From the NCBI GenBank assembly GCA_029268145.1, contig JAJUHA010000007.1, positions 31,378-95,377 on the forward strand: 64,000 nucleotides of DNA, read 5' to 3'. Of this stretch, positions 38,867-49,519 are shown one piece after another. The notes below the pieces were generated by a model, which worked only from the letters and a program-made list of their open reading frames with translations, had not been told where the DNA came from and searched no databases. The DNA comes from Sphingomonadaceae bacterium (GTDB lineage: Bacteria > Pseudomonadota > Alphaproteobacteria > Sphingomonadales > Sphingomonadaceae). Positions within the stretch are counted from its first letter, which is position 1, and each line of letters opens with the position of its first letter. The translations under genes were made by a program, and so were the position numbers.

Positions 38867-38891
38867 CTGTCCAATCGATTAACCCGGACAG
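38867..38891. promoter_or_regulatory. Inverted repeat upstream of katG (candidate operator)
   Basis: CTGTCC (38867-38872) and GGACAG (38886-38891) form a 6-bp inverted repeat around an AATCGATT palindrome, 59-83 bp upstream of the katG ATG in a locally AT-richer stretch. Alphaproteobacterial katG is often under OxyR, a LysR regulator that uses extended dyads, but this site does not show the classical ATAG spacing, so the regulator is not assigned. Confidence 0.35.
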
Positions 38892-38978
38892 GCTCATCGG
38901 AAATCGGAATGTGGAGGAGGCGGGCCGGATGCCGGCACCGGCGCCGGCCCGCGCCTGCCGCCCGTGGCCGCCGGAGGA

Positions 38979-41828
<2,850 letters not shown>

Positions 41829-41837
41829 CGCAGCCCC

Positions 41838-41852
41838 GTTCTAGCTCTGTTC
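41838..41852. promoter_or_regulatory. LexA (SOS) box upstream of uvrA
   Basis: GTTC-TAGCTCT-GTTC is an exact match to the alphaproteobacterial LexA operator GTTC-N7-GTTC. It starts 10 bp before the uvrA start codon, where a bound repressor would block the transcript. uvrA is a known SOS gene in alphaproteobacteria. Confidence 0.88.
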
Positions 41853-42053
41853 TGCCACCGGGCAAGGACCGTTCATGCGTCGACCGATTGACGAAGGCCA
41901 GCGGGCAGATTGGCACGGCCAGCGCCTGCAGACTGGTCATTGGCCAGCAGGCCGCGGTATCGAAGGGGGCAGATGCGAGGCGATGGAGGCGAGGGCGTGC
42001 GCGAGGACAGTGCGGCCCCCGTTCCCTGGTCCACGACGCGCGGAGGCGTGCCG

Positions 42054-42839
42054 ATGGCGGACCTGCAGTCTGCACTGAAGGTCACGGCGATCATGACGCC
42101 ACGGGATGCCTTCGTCTGTGCGCCTCCGGAGAAGCGCGCGGCGGATCGGTGTGCCTCGAACCAGCAGGGTTTCGATCATTTCCCGGTGATCCGGCGAGGC
42201 CACACCGAGGACGTCATCGGGATCTTCAACGCCCATGCGTGGAGCGCCGCGGAGCAGGAAAACCGGACGGTCGGGGATGTGATGGAGCCTCTCGCCGAGC
42301 GCCATCTCCTCGATGCCGGCACGCCGATCCTGGAGTTCCTGAGGGCAGCCGGCGAGCGGCCCTTCCGGTTCCTTGTCGATGGCGGGAGGATCGCGGGGCT
42401 GGTCACCCTCTCGGACATCCAGAGGCTGCCGGTCCGTGTGGCCCTGTTCGCGCTGATCACGGACCTGGAGCAGGCCATGGCGGATCTCATCTCGCGCCGA
42501 GGGGGAGGATTTGCCGAACGGGGGAGATTTCTATCCGAAGAACGTCGTCAGAAGCTCCATCGAGAACTCAAAAAAGCTTGGAAGAATTCTGAAATTGTGG
42601 AGGAGATCTTCTTCACCATCTTTCACGACAAGCAGCAGATTCTGAAGGGCATGAACATCGCCGTGGGGGATGCAAAGGAATTTGCTGACGACTTGGACCT
42701 CATAAGGGAACTCCGAAACCACATCGCACATGCCAATGCCTATGCTCCCACGCGAGGGAAGGCACGAAGCGTGTGTGCGCTTGTTGCCAGGATCGAGGGC
42801 ATCCCGAACGGGCAGAAGGCCCTGTCAGGGCAGGGCTGA
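42054..42839 (+). CDS. CBS-pair protein with HEPN-like C-terminal domain
   Basis: A 261-residue protein. Residues about 8-127 are a CBS pair (VTAIMTPRDAF, DHFPVIRR, VIGIFNAHAW; VGDVMEPL, FRFLVDGGRIAGLVTLSDIQRLPVR), a module that binds adenosine nucleotides. Residues about 155-245 are helical and end in LIRELRNHIAHANAY, with R221-x4-H226 as in the RNase-type HEPN motif. The ATG at 42054 follows GCGGAGGCGTG. GC content falls through the 3' half. It stands alone after a 225-bp gap (uvrA promoter, otherwise nothing seen) and is convergent with the 4-TM gene. A ligand-gated RNase or a toxin-like protein is an inference. Confidence 0.7.
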   Translation: MADLQSALKVTAIMTPRDAFVCAPPEKRAADRCASNQQGFDHFPVIRRGHTEDVIGIFNAHAWSAAEQENRTVGDVMEPLAERHLLDAGTPILEFLRAAGERPFRFLVDGGRIAGLVTLSDIQRLPVRVALFALITDLEQAMADLISRRGGGFAERGRFLSEERRQKLHRELKKAWKNSEIVEEIFFTIFHDKQQILKGMNIAVGDAKEFADDLDLIRELRNHIAHANAYAPTRGKARSVCALVARIEGIPNGQKALSGQG

Positions 42840-42960
42840 GCCTTCGGGCGCGCTCCACGCCCAATCCCGCTCGGGGCAGCCCCAGAGACCCTTGATATGG
42901 CCGCATGACCCAAATGAAACCGCCTCTGGACAACCCGGGACGATTCAGGGACGTGGGCGG

Positions 42961-43371
42961 TCAGCGTGATGGAACTGGACGTTCCAGCCATGCCCCAACT
43001 GCAAGGGTTAGGCACGCGAGATGCGACCAAAACACGAGGGTGTCGGCATAGGCGCCCGGTGCGAAACCGAGGGGAAGGAAGCTCGCTGCGTGGGTGAACA
43101 GTGAGTTCATGTGGAATCCGCAGGCAAGCAATGGCCACACCTTCTTCGACTGGAACGCCACCGCGCCGATCACAACCATCAGAGAGAAGTCAACCGCAAG
43201 CAGATTGGCTTCAGGGCCGAGAAACCCGCCAGACGACAGGAGCCAGCTCAGAAAGGCGGCGGCGACCATTGCTGCTGCCACAATTCTCTCATGGGCCTTC
43301 CCAAATACTGCCGCGGACAAAACTGCCGTGCCAATCACAGTAAAAGATAGGATAAGCTCCCAAGGAATCAT
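42961..43371 (-). CDS. Hypothetical four-helix membrane protein
   Basis: A 136-residue protein I do not recognise. Four hydrophobic segments are visible (starting IPWELILSFTVIGTAVL, AAAMVAAAFLSWLLSSGG, FSLMVVIGAVAF, and DTLVFWSHLACLTLAVGAW), so it is probably an integral inner-membrane protein with short loops. ATG 43371 overlaps the stop of the upstream gene (ATGA), which implies co-translation with the helical protein and, beyond it, the LuxR-type regulator. GC content is clearly below that of the rest of the window. Confidence 0.65.
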   Translation of the reverse strand: MIPWELILSFTVIGTAVLSAAVFGKAHERIVAAAMVAAAFLSWLLSSGGFLGPEANLLAVDFSLMVVIGAVAFQSKKVWPLLACGFHMNSLFTHAASFLPLGFAPGAYADTLVFWSHLACLTLAVGAWLERPVPSR

Positions 43372-43727
43372 GTGCACGACTGGCTCTCGCCAACGGCTGC
43401 CCGCAGCACCGCGCTGGCGCGATGCCGCGGCTTGTCGATGAAGCCTCCGAAGTTCTGTTCCCGAAGGCCAACCCGAGCCTGTGCCTTGGTCAGCGCGGCA
43501 TGCGTAGCCACGAGATGGCGCCGGGCCTGGCAGAGCGTGGCGATGCCCGCCGATGCCTGTTCCAGTGCTTCCTGACCGAGAAAGGCCGAAGCGCGCACCG
43601 ATCGGCCCGCCATGGGCAAGAAGCTTGCGAGCTCAGAAGCAGCTTGAACAGCGCTGTCGATAGCCTCTTCCGCAGCAAAGAGCCGAGCGGCGAGGGTTCT
43701 GGCAATTTCCGATATCTCGGTCGACAT
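43368..43727 (-). CDS. Hypothetical small helical protein (119 aa)
   Basis: A 119-residue protein with no family I can name. ATG 43727 has a clear CAGGAG site (CAGGAGTGCTT). The sequence is mostly Ala-rich amphipathic helix (TLAARLFAAEEAIDSAVQAASELASF; LATLCQARRHLVATHAALTKAQARVGL in part), with FGGFIDKPRHR near the C-terminus. This composition suggests a helical bundle or coiled-coil. It lies 25 nt after the LuxR-type gene and overlaps the 4-TM gene by 4 nt. Confidence 0.6.
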   Translation of the reverse strand: MSTEISEIARTLAARLFAAEEAIDSAVQAASELASFLPMAGRSVRASAFLGQEALEQASAGIATLCQARRHLVATHAALTKAQARVGLREQNFGGFIDKPRHRASAVLRAAVGESQSCT

Positions 43728-43752
43728 AAGCACTCCTGCAACTACAGTGACA

Positions 43753-44391
43753 TCACCTTGCGCTGCCTCCACCAGTCACAAAAAGAGACATTGCCAAGAA
43801 CCCGGAAACAATCGTTGAGAATGCCATCGCTGACAGGAGAGCTGCCAGGAGAATGATTATTACTTTCTCCTTAGCACTGAGCTTCCCAAGATTGGTCCGG
43901 TTTCCAAGGTTTGCGAGTCTCTCCTTCAAATTCTGATCGAAGGCTGCGCCTGTGGGGCCCGATTGCTCCACAAGCGCTTCCATAGCCGAAGCGTTACCTG
44001 ATTGTTCACGAACTGCTGCCATGTTGGATGGAACTGAAGCATGGCTCCAGGCAGAAGCTGGGCCTTCACTCACTTGCGAGTGTTGGGGAAAGGTAGCAGT
44101 TCCATACTGGATGAGTGCCGACCTTCGGCGCGTCGATTGGGCGGCCTCGAATTCGTGCAACCGGCACGCTGCTTCCCTCCGGTTGTCCACCCCCAATACA
44201 TTCATCGCAGTACGGATATGGGCATCGACAGAATGCGGCGACAGACCCAGCAGTGGCGCGATTTGCTTCGACGTCTTATGCTGATATGTGAGCCTCAGAC
44301 ATTGGCGCTGTGTTTCTGTCAGTCGATCGACTGCGGTAACGCGCTGGCGTCTGCGCAAATTCATGGTCCAATCTGCCGTGCCGAGAAGCAT
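43753..44391 (-). CDS. LuxR-type HTH regulator with C-terminal membrane anchor
   Basis: A 212-residue protein. Residues about 20-85 are a LuxR/GerE helix-turn-helix (DRLTETQRQCLRLTYQHKTSKQIAPLLGLSPHSVDAHIR, LGVDNRREA). A variable linker follows, and a single transmembrane helix lies near the C-terminus (KVIIILLAALLSAMAFSTIV, about residues 176-205). No receiver or autoinducer domain precedes the HTH; it may be a membrane-tethered regulator as seen in sphingomonads. ATG 44391 is given; ATG 44364 is possible. A perfect inverted repeat lies just upstream. It is first in a likely operon with the two genes downstream. Confidence 0.75.
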   Translation of the reverse strand: MLLGTADWTMNLRRRQRVTAVDRLTETQRQCLRLTYQHKTSKQIAPLLGLSPHSVDAHIRTAMNVLGVDNRREAACRLHEFEAAQSTRRRSALIQYGTATFPQHSQVSEGPASAWSHASVPSNMAAVREQSGNASAMEALVEQSGPTGAAFDQNLKERLANLGNRTNLGKLSAKEKVIIILLAALLSAMAFSTIVSGFLAMSLFVTGGGSAR

Positions 44392-44416
44392 GGCCGACCC
44401 ATACGAACCTTATGTG

Positions 44417-44431
44417 ACCACCAAACGTGGT
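44417..44431. promoter_or_regulatory. Inverted repeat ACCAC-N5-GTGGT in LuxR-type gene promoter
   Basis: ACCAC-CAAAC-GTGGT is a perfect 5-bp dyad 26-40 nt upstream of the regulator's ATG (44391). On the minus strand it falls between TTGCAA and CATAAG, which are 17 nt apart and could be -35 and -10 hexamers. It is a candidate operator for autoregulation by the LuxR-type protein. Confidence 0.4.
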
Positions 44432-44516
44432 TTGCAAGAGGTTCATTCAAGTTCTTCTAATTGTAACGGAACCACGCGCGATATGTGGCGCTTACGCTAC
44501 AAGTCGCCTGCTTCCC

Positions 44517-45581
44517 TCAGCCTGAAATCCACGCGACCGGCGTCACTTGAGTGCCAACCTTACGCAGCAGCGCCCCGGCCTCCGCGATATGTGCGCCGGA
44601 CGTGGCGACGTCGTCGACAAGCAATGTGCTGCCGCCGGGCGTGGCGATCATCCGCATAGGGAGGCGTGTGACATTGGTCTTCGGATGCGAGCTTCCGGCG
44701 ACTGGTCGGTAGCCGAAGGTGTCGACAAAGGGCAGGTCCAGATTCCGGGCGACGTGGATCCCGAGCTGGCGGCTGAAACCATTAGGTCCGGAATGGCCGC
44801 AGGGGACGGCGGTCACCGACTGGAACGCTTGACGTCCCACGAGCCGCACTGCCTCATCCGCTACCTCGGCTGCAACGAAGCGCAGGAAGGTCGGTGGCGG
44901 GTTGCGTTTCAGAGCACGCAATGCGGCAATCTGATAGCTCTTCAGCGTTGACCGCCAGCTGCGCACGCCAAAGTAGATGAGATCACGGCGAACCCGCATG
45001 CTTCGCCTTCTTACCAGAGTGGACAGGAGGAAATCGCTGACGACCTCCGGGTGCTCGGCTCCATTCACTTGAGCTTCTTCTGTCAGTTCCGGATCGGATG
45101 TGGGCATTAATGTCTCGACAGAGAATTTTGCCGAAGCAACTTCGGCGAGCTCTGCGAGAAGCCGCACCTGCGATTTCAGAATCTGGGTGACGCGTGGCAC
45201 CCCCACCGCCGCGGCGTCAGAGAGGTCGGCGGTAGTCGGGAACGACGAGCAGGCTAGCACCAGCAGATGATTTGGGTCGTGCTCGACCACTGGCGCCACG
45301 AGCAGGTTCCGGCTACCGGCTGCCATTGGAAAATGGACCGAAAGCGCTGCGAGTTTTTCGGGCTGGTCGGTAACGATAGGGAACTCTAGGCTGGCAGTGC
45401 TTATGCCAGTAAGGGACCACCGGCTAGCGAGGACTTTCAGGCCAATTGCGCTGACGGTGCGGACCCCCTGTTTGCCGACGATCAACAGGGCGGTCGTCGA
45501 GCAGCCTAGACTTAGGGAGATGTAGCGCAACGTCTCATCCAGATGCTCCCGGCCGAAACCTTCAAGCAGGATATCAGACAT
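44517..45581 (-). CDS. GAF-like domain fused to phosphoribosyltransferase domain
   Basis: A 354-residue protein. Residues about 1-160 resemble a GAF sensor (a helix with HLDETLRYISLSLGCSTTALLIV, then LEFPIVTDQPEKLAALSV and LLVAPVVEHDPNHLLVLACSS). Residues about 240-354 look like a ComF/PRTase domain: FVAAEVADEAVRLV, TAVPCGHSGPNGFSRQLGIHVAR, and the PRPP-binding motif LLVDDVATSGAHIAEAG (acidic pair near residues 323-324). ATG 45581 was chosen; its RBS is modest. It lies 125 bp upstream of the LuxR-type gene on the same strand. Substrate base unknown; it could be a regulator that uses the PRTase fold for binding only. Confidence 0.72.
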   Translation of the reverse strand: MSDILLEGFGREHLDETLRYISLSLGCSTTALLIVGKQGVRTVSAIGLKVLASRWSLTGISTASLEFPIVTDQPEKLAALSVHFPMAAGSRNLLVAPVVEHDPNHLLVLACSSFPTTADLSDAAAVGVPRVTQILKSQVRLLAELAEVASAKFSVETLMPTSDPELTEEAQVNGAEHPEVVSDFLLSTLVRRRSMRVRRDLIYFGVRSWRSTLKSYQIAALRALKRNPPPTFLRFVAAEVADEAVRLVGRQAFQSVTAVPCGHSGPNGFSRQLGIHVARNLDLPFVDTFGYRPVAGSSHPKTNVTRLPMRMIATPGGSTLLVDDVATSGAHIAEAGALLRKVGTQVTPVAWISG

Positions 45582-45865
45582 GGACTCGGCCTCGAGCCCC
45601 GTCCCAATACTCCGACTCCCCGTCCTGACCATCGACTTGTTTCACTGCCTGAGTTCGTCTGTTCACAGAACCCAAGATTGACGGCAGTCCGAGCCAAAGC
45701 ATAGCACCGATGCCTGATGATGATTCGCTCGTATGGCTAGGCTGCCAACTGACTGAATTTTCTCGGCGAAACAGCCTTTGGTAGTGGATCGCGCGCGATT
45801 TGGTTAAGACGGCCATCATGCAGTCTCGATATTGCCGGTTCGCATGCACCTCTCGTTGCAGGCGC

Positions 45866-46636
45866 GTGCGCGACGATCTCGTCTCCGGCTCCTTCTCGAT
45901 CCAGTTCGACATCGACCCGAACACGATGACCTATTTCGCCTTCAACCGCGGCGGCAAGGCCGGCGGCTATGGCGAGTTCAACACCATTCCCTTCGATCCG
46001 GCGGTCGGGGGCGGCAACCCGGCCCGGGATGCGCTGGTCGGCAACGAGCGCGCCAACACCTGGGAGGCCGGCGTCAAGTCCACGCTGTTCGATCAGGTCC
46101 GCCTCAATGCCGCGCTGTTCTGGATCGATGTCTATGGCCTCCAGCAGCTGGTCTTCACCGGCCAGTTCGCCTCGTCGAACGACCGGGCGCGCTCGCGCGG
46201 GTTCGAAGGCAGCCTCTACTGGCAGGCGACCCCCGAGCTGAGCTTCAGCGCTTCCGGCACCTGGGCGGATGCACGGAACCTCGACGACGGCACGCGGCTT
46301 GCCCAGTCGCCGCGCTTCTCGGGCACCCTCGGCGCCGACTGGAGCCGGGCCATCGGCCGCGATCTCGAGCTGGGGCTGGGCGTGCTCGCCAACCACCGCT
46401 CCTCCAAGTACAACCAGCTCGGCGAGGCGCTGTTCGACCCGGCGTTCACGACCGTCGGCCTCAATGCCCGGCTGACCGGCGGCGGCGGCCGCTGGTTCGC
46501 CGCGATCGACGCGACCAACATCGGCAACGCCTTCGGCGCCGACTTCGGCTTCCCGGGGCCGGATCCGTTCGTCGCCCGGTTCGACACCACGGCGCCGCTG
46601 CGGCGGGTCAATCTTTCCGCTGGCGTGCGCTTCTGA
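45866..46636 (+). pseudogene. TonB-dependent receptor, 3' remnant (5' part missing)
   Basis: About 257 residues of a TonB-dependent receptor beta-barrel, from DDLVSGSFSIQFDIDPNTMTYFAFNRGGKAGGYGEFN to the terminal aromatic strand RRVNLSAGVRF. NERANTWEAGVKSTLF, RARSRGFEGSLYW and FAAIDATNIGNAF are standard late-barrel strands. The plug, TonB box, signal peptide and early barrel are absent; upstream of about 45866 the frame reads non-homologous, lower-GC DNA. An ATG at 45800 keeps the frame open but offers no export signal. Full receptors have 700-900 residues, so this is a remnant left at the edge of the accessory stretch. Confidence 0.85.
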
Positions 46637-46753
46637 ACGGCGCGCCGGGCCCCGGCCAGGGCCCGGCGGGCGGAGCCTCCCGGGCGGCGCGCCCCGCGCC
46701 GCGGCGGCGAAGCGCGCCTGAGCGGCTGCGGGAGGAGGAGCGGCCTTCGCTCC

Positions 46754-47605
46754 TCAGGCGAAGACCACCGTGCGGCCGTTGTCGAGGAAGATGCGCTGCT
46801 CGGCGTGCCACAGGACGGCGCGGGAGAGCACGCTCGCCTCGGTCTCTCGGCCGAGCGCGGCCATCTCGGCGGGGGTCGTCGCGTGGGTCACGCGGCGAAT
46901 GTCCTGCTCGATGATGGGGCCCTCGTCGAGGTCGTCGGTCACATAGTGGGCGGTCGCCCCGATGAGCTTCACGCCGCGGGCGTGGGCCTGGTGGTAGGGC
47001 CGGGCGCCCTTGAAGCTCGGCAGGAAGCTGTGGTGGATGTTGATGCACCGGCCGGCGAGCCGCGCGGCAAGGCCGGGCGAGAGGACCTGCATGTAGCGGG
47101 CGAGCACGAGAAGCTCCGCGCCCGTTGCCGCCATCAGCGCCTCGATCGCGCCCTCCTGCGCGGCGCGGGTCTCGGGCGTGACCGGAAGATGGTGGAAGGG
47201 AAGCCCGTGCCATTCCGTGACGGCGCGGAGATCCGGGTGGTTGGAGACGACGCCGGTGATCCGGATGGGAAGCTGGCCGATCCGGGTCTTGTGGAGGAGA
47301 TCGAGGAGGCAGTGATCGGCCTTCGAGACCGCGATCAGAACCGGCAGCCTCGCCGCCTTGTCGGCAAGCGTGAAGTTGAGGCCAAGCGAATCCCGGAAGG
47401 GCGCGAGCAGCCCGGGCAGCCGTGGTGCCGCCTCGGCGTGCCCGGCGAGCTCCATCCGGACGAAGAAGATGCCCGTCTCCGGATCGCCCCAGAGGCGCGC
47501 CTCGCGGATGTCCCAGCCGCCGGCAGCGAGCGCGGGGGCGATTTCGGCGAGGATGCCGGGGCGGTCGGGGCAGGTGAAGCGCAGCACGCAACGGGCAGTG
47601 GCCAT
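46754..47605 (-). CDS. purU: Formyltetrahydrofolate deformylase
   Basis: A 283-residue PurU, which hydrolyses 10-formyl-THF to formate and THF. The N-terminal ACT domain is RFTCPDRPGILAEIAPALAAGGWDIREA. The catalytic domain has the Asn-His-Asp set in CINIHHSFLPSFKGA and ATAHYVTDDLDEGPIIEQD. ATG 47605 gives MATARCVLRFTC; an ATG 12 nt upstream is possible. It is divergent from the exported PCMT gene and is the first normal-GC gene after the TonB-receptor remnant. Confidence 0.95.
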   Translation of the reverse strand: MATARCVLRFTCPDRPGILAEIAPALAAGGWDIREARLWGDPETGIFFVRMELAGHAEAAPRLPGLLAPFRDSLGLNFTLADKAARLPVLIAVSKADHCLLDLLHKTRIGQLPIRITGVVSNHPDLRAVTEWHGLPFHHLPVTPETRAAQEGAIEALMAATGAELLVLARYMQVLSPGLAARLAGRCINIHHSFLPSFKGARPYHQAHARGVKLIGATAHYVTDDLDEGPIIEQDIRRVTHATTPAEMAALGRETEASVLSRAVLWHAEQRIFLDNGRTVVFA

Positions 47606-47677
47606 GGCTGCGCCCATGCCCGTGCGCGCCGCGTCCGGGCACGGGCATTTCCGCGAGGCCTCTGCTAGGAGGTGGCC

Positions 47678-48379
47678 ATGCGCCGGCTGCTTGCCCTTCT
47701 CCTCGCCGCGGCCTGCGCTTCGGCGGTGGAAGGGGAGGGGATCATGGCGGCGGTTTCCGGCTATGCGCGGCTGATCGGCCCTGGCGAGGCGGACGACCCG
47801 CGCGTGCTGGAAGCACTTGCCGCCGTGCCGCGGGAGGCGTTCGTGCCGGCGGCGTGGCAGGACCAGGCCGAAGCCGACACGGCCCTCCCGATCGCGCATG
47901 GCCAGACCATCAGCCAGCCGACCATCGTGGCGCTGATGACCCACCTTGCTGCGGTCAGGCCTGGCGACCGGGTGCTCGAGGTCGGCACCGGCTCGGGCTA
48001 TCAGGCGGCCGTCCTCGCCGCGCTCGGCGCGAAGGTGTTCACGGTCGAGATCCTGCCTGGGCTTGCCGCCGAGGCCCGCGCCCGGCTGGACCGCCTCGGC
48101 ATTGCCGGCGTGACGGGGCGGGTGGGCGATGGCGGCCTCGGCTGGCCCGAGGAAGCGCCGTTCGATGCCATCCTGGTGACGGCCGCTGCCCCCCGGGTGC
48201 CGCCCGCGCTCGTCGCCCAGCTGAAGCCCGGCGGGCGGCTCGTCATCCCGGTCGGGCCGGAGGGCGGGATCCAGCAGCTTCGGCTGCTGGAGAAGGCCGC
48301 GGACGGCCGCGTCCGCGAACGCGCCGTGACCGACGTGCGCTTCGTGCCCCTCACCGGCGCGGAGCGTGGCACGCCCTAG
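47678..48379 (+). CDS. Exported protein-L-isoaspartate O-methyltransferase homologue
   Basis: A 233-residue PCMT-family SAM methyltransferase. The SAM site is VLEVGTGSGYQAAVLAALGAKVFTVEI; the N-terminal substrate segment HGQTISQPTIVALMTHL is conserved. Unusually, it begins with what looks like a cleavable signal peptide (MRRLLALLLAAACASAVEG), which suggests a periplasmic site of action or an N-terminal membrane anchor; SAM supply there would be a puzzle. ATG 47678 has AGGAGGTGGCC. The 3' end overlaps the convergent VOC gene by 4 nt. Confidence 0.87.
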   Translation: MRRLLALLLAAACASAVEGEGIMAAVSGYARLIGPGEADDPRVLEALAAVPREAFVPAAWQDQAEADTALPIAHGQTISQPTIVALMTHLAAVRPGDRVLEVGTGSGYQAAVLAALGAKVFTVEILPGLAAEARARLDRLGIAGVTGRVGDGGLGWPEEAPFDAILVTAAAPRVPPALVAQLKPGGRLVIPVGPEGGIQQLRLLEKAADGRVRERAVTDVRFVPLTGAERGTP

Positions 48380-48834
48380 GCGGCGGCCAGCATCGCCTCC
48401 CAGCGGTCGAGCCTCACGCCTTCGCGATACTCCGCCTGCATGGCGGGCGTCAGGATCTCGGCGAGCTGGGTGCCTTCCACCCACAGCTCGATGACCCGGA
48501 ACTTCCCGCCCCGGCTGAAGGTCTCGCACGGCCAGCCCTCGCGCCTGGCAAGTGCATGGATGGTGGCCTCGTCGTGGGGGGTGGCCAGCGCGAAATGGAC
48601 CGCCGAGCGCTGCTCGCGCCCGCCGGGGACGCCGACAACGCCGTCCGGTCCCTCGAAGAGCAGCGTGCCCCTGGGATAGACCTCGACGAGCGTGTTGCGG
48701 TCGTCACCGGCATGGGCAGCCCAGCTGCCGTCCGCGACCGGCGGAAAGGGCGTTGCCCGACCGCCCATGATCTCGGCGAACACATGGGCGACATGGCGCG
48801 GATTGTCGGCGGCGATCGAGACGTGGAACAGCAT
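48376..48834 (-). CDS. VOC/glyoxalase-like protein
   Basis: A 152-residue protein with the vicinal-oxygen-chelate pattern: a first strand MLFHVSIAADNPRHVAHVFAEIMG, a central DGSWAAHAGDDRNTLVEVYPRG, and a second half VHFALATPHDEATIHALARREGW...FRVIELWVEG. His and Glu residues at the strand ends could bind a metal. ATG 48834 follows CAGGAGATCCCC. Substrate unknown. It is divergent from a second VOC gene across 196 bp in which I see nothing else. Confidence 0.75.
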   Translation of the reverse strand: MLFHVSIAADNPRHVAHVFAEIMGGRATPFPPVADGSWAAHAGDDRNTLVEVYPRGTLLFEGPDGVVGVPGGREQRSAVHFALATPHDEATIHALARREGWPCETFSRGGKFRVIELWVEGTQLAEILTPAMQAEYREGVRLDRWEAMLAAA

Positions 48835-49030
48835 GGGGATCTCCTGTGGCTTCCGGATCCTGGTTGGCGGGCTCTCGGCGGCCCGCGCCGGCCTGTGGCC
48901 GGACGGCGTGAGGCGGAGCGCTGCTCCGGCGTGAAAGCAGCGTGAAACCGGCCATCCTCTCCCCTCTCGCAGGGGACAGCGCGGGGCATCGGGGGCATGG
49001 CTGGCGGGCAACTGGCAGGGAGGACGGCCT

Positions 49031-49408
49031 GTGTTCAGCCACGTGATGCTCGGCGCCAACGATCTCGAGGCCTCGAAGGCCTTCTACGACGCCACCCTCG
49101 GCGCGCTCGGCCATGGCCCGGGCTTTGCCGACGGGCGCGGGCGGGTGTTCTGGATGACGCCGGGGGGCACCTTCGCCATCTCGATCCCCATCGATGGCCA
49201 GCCGGCAAGCTGCGGCAACGGCAGCACCGTCGGCTTTGCGGCCGCCTCGCCCGAGCAGGTCGATGCCTGGCACGCGGCCGGGGTTGCCGCGGGCGGCACG
49301 GCGATCGAGGACCCGCCCGGCGTGCGCGAGGGTGCGATGCGCCTCTACCTCGCCTATCTGCGCGATCCGGCCGGCAACAAGGTCTGCGCGCTGCACCCGA
49401 TGCGCTAG
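49031..49408 (+). CDS. VOC family protein (glyoxalase/dioxygenase fold)
   Basis: A 125-residue VOC protein starting FSHVMLGANDLEASKAFYDATLGALG. The paired motif WHAAGVAAGGTAIEDPPGVR and the last strand LAYLRDPAGNKVCALHP match the widespread glyoxalase-like group of unknown substrate. The GTG start at 49031 follows GGGAGGACGG. It lies upstream of the MarR regulator and the tyrosine-degradation operon but is separated from it by about 110 bp, so a link is not shown. Confidence 0.85.
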   Translation: MFSHVMLGANDLEASKAFYDATLGALGHGPGFADGRGRVFWMTPGGTFAISIPIDGQPASCGNGSTVGFAAASPEQVDAWHAAGVAAGGTAIEDPPGVREGAMRLYLAYLRDPAGNKVCALHPMR

Positions 49409-49519
49409 GCGCGGGCGCGCCTCGCCTCGCGGGCGCCGGGCGATCCGCGACATCGTGCGCGTCCCCGGGGGCGGGCCTTGCCTTTGGCCGCCGGCGTGGC
49501 AGACTGGACGCCCGTGGGG

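Noticed and set aside
45574..45924. 116-codon minus-strand frame between the GAF-PRTase gene and the TonB-receptor remnant
   Set aside because: It overlaps both neighbours, has no ribosome binding site or recognisable motif, and its composition is that of chance translation.
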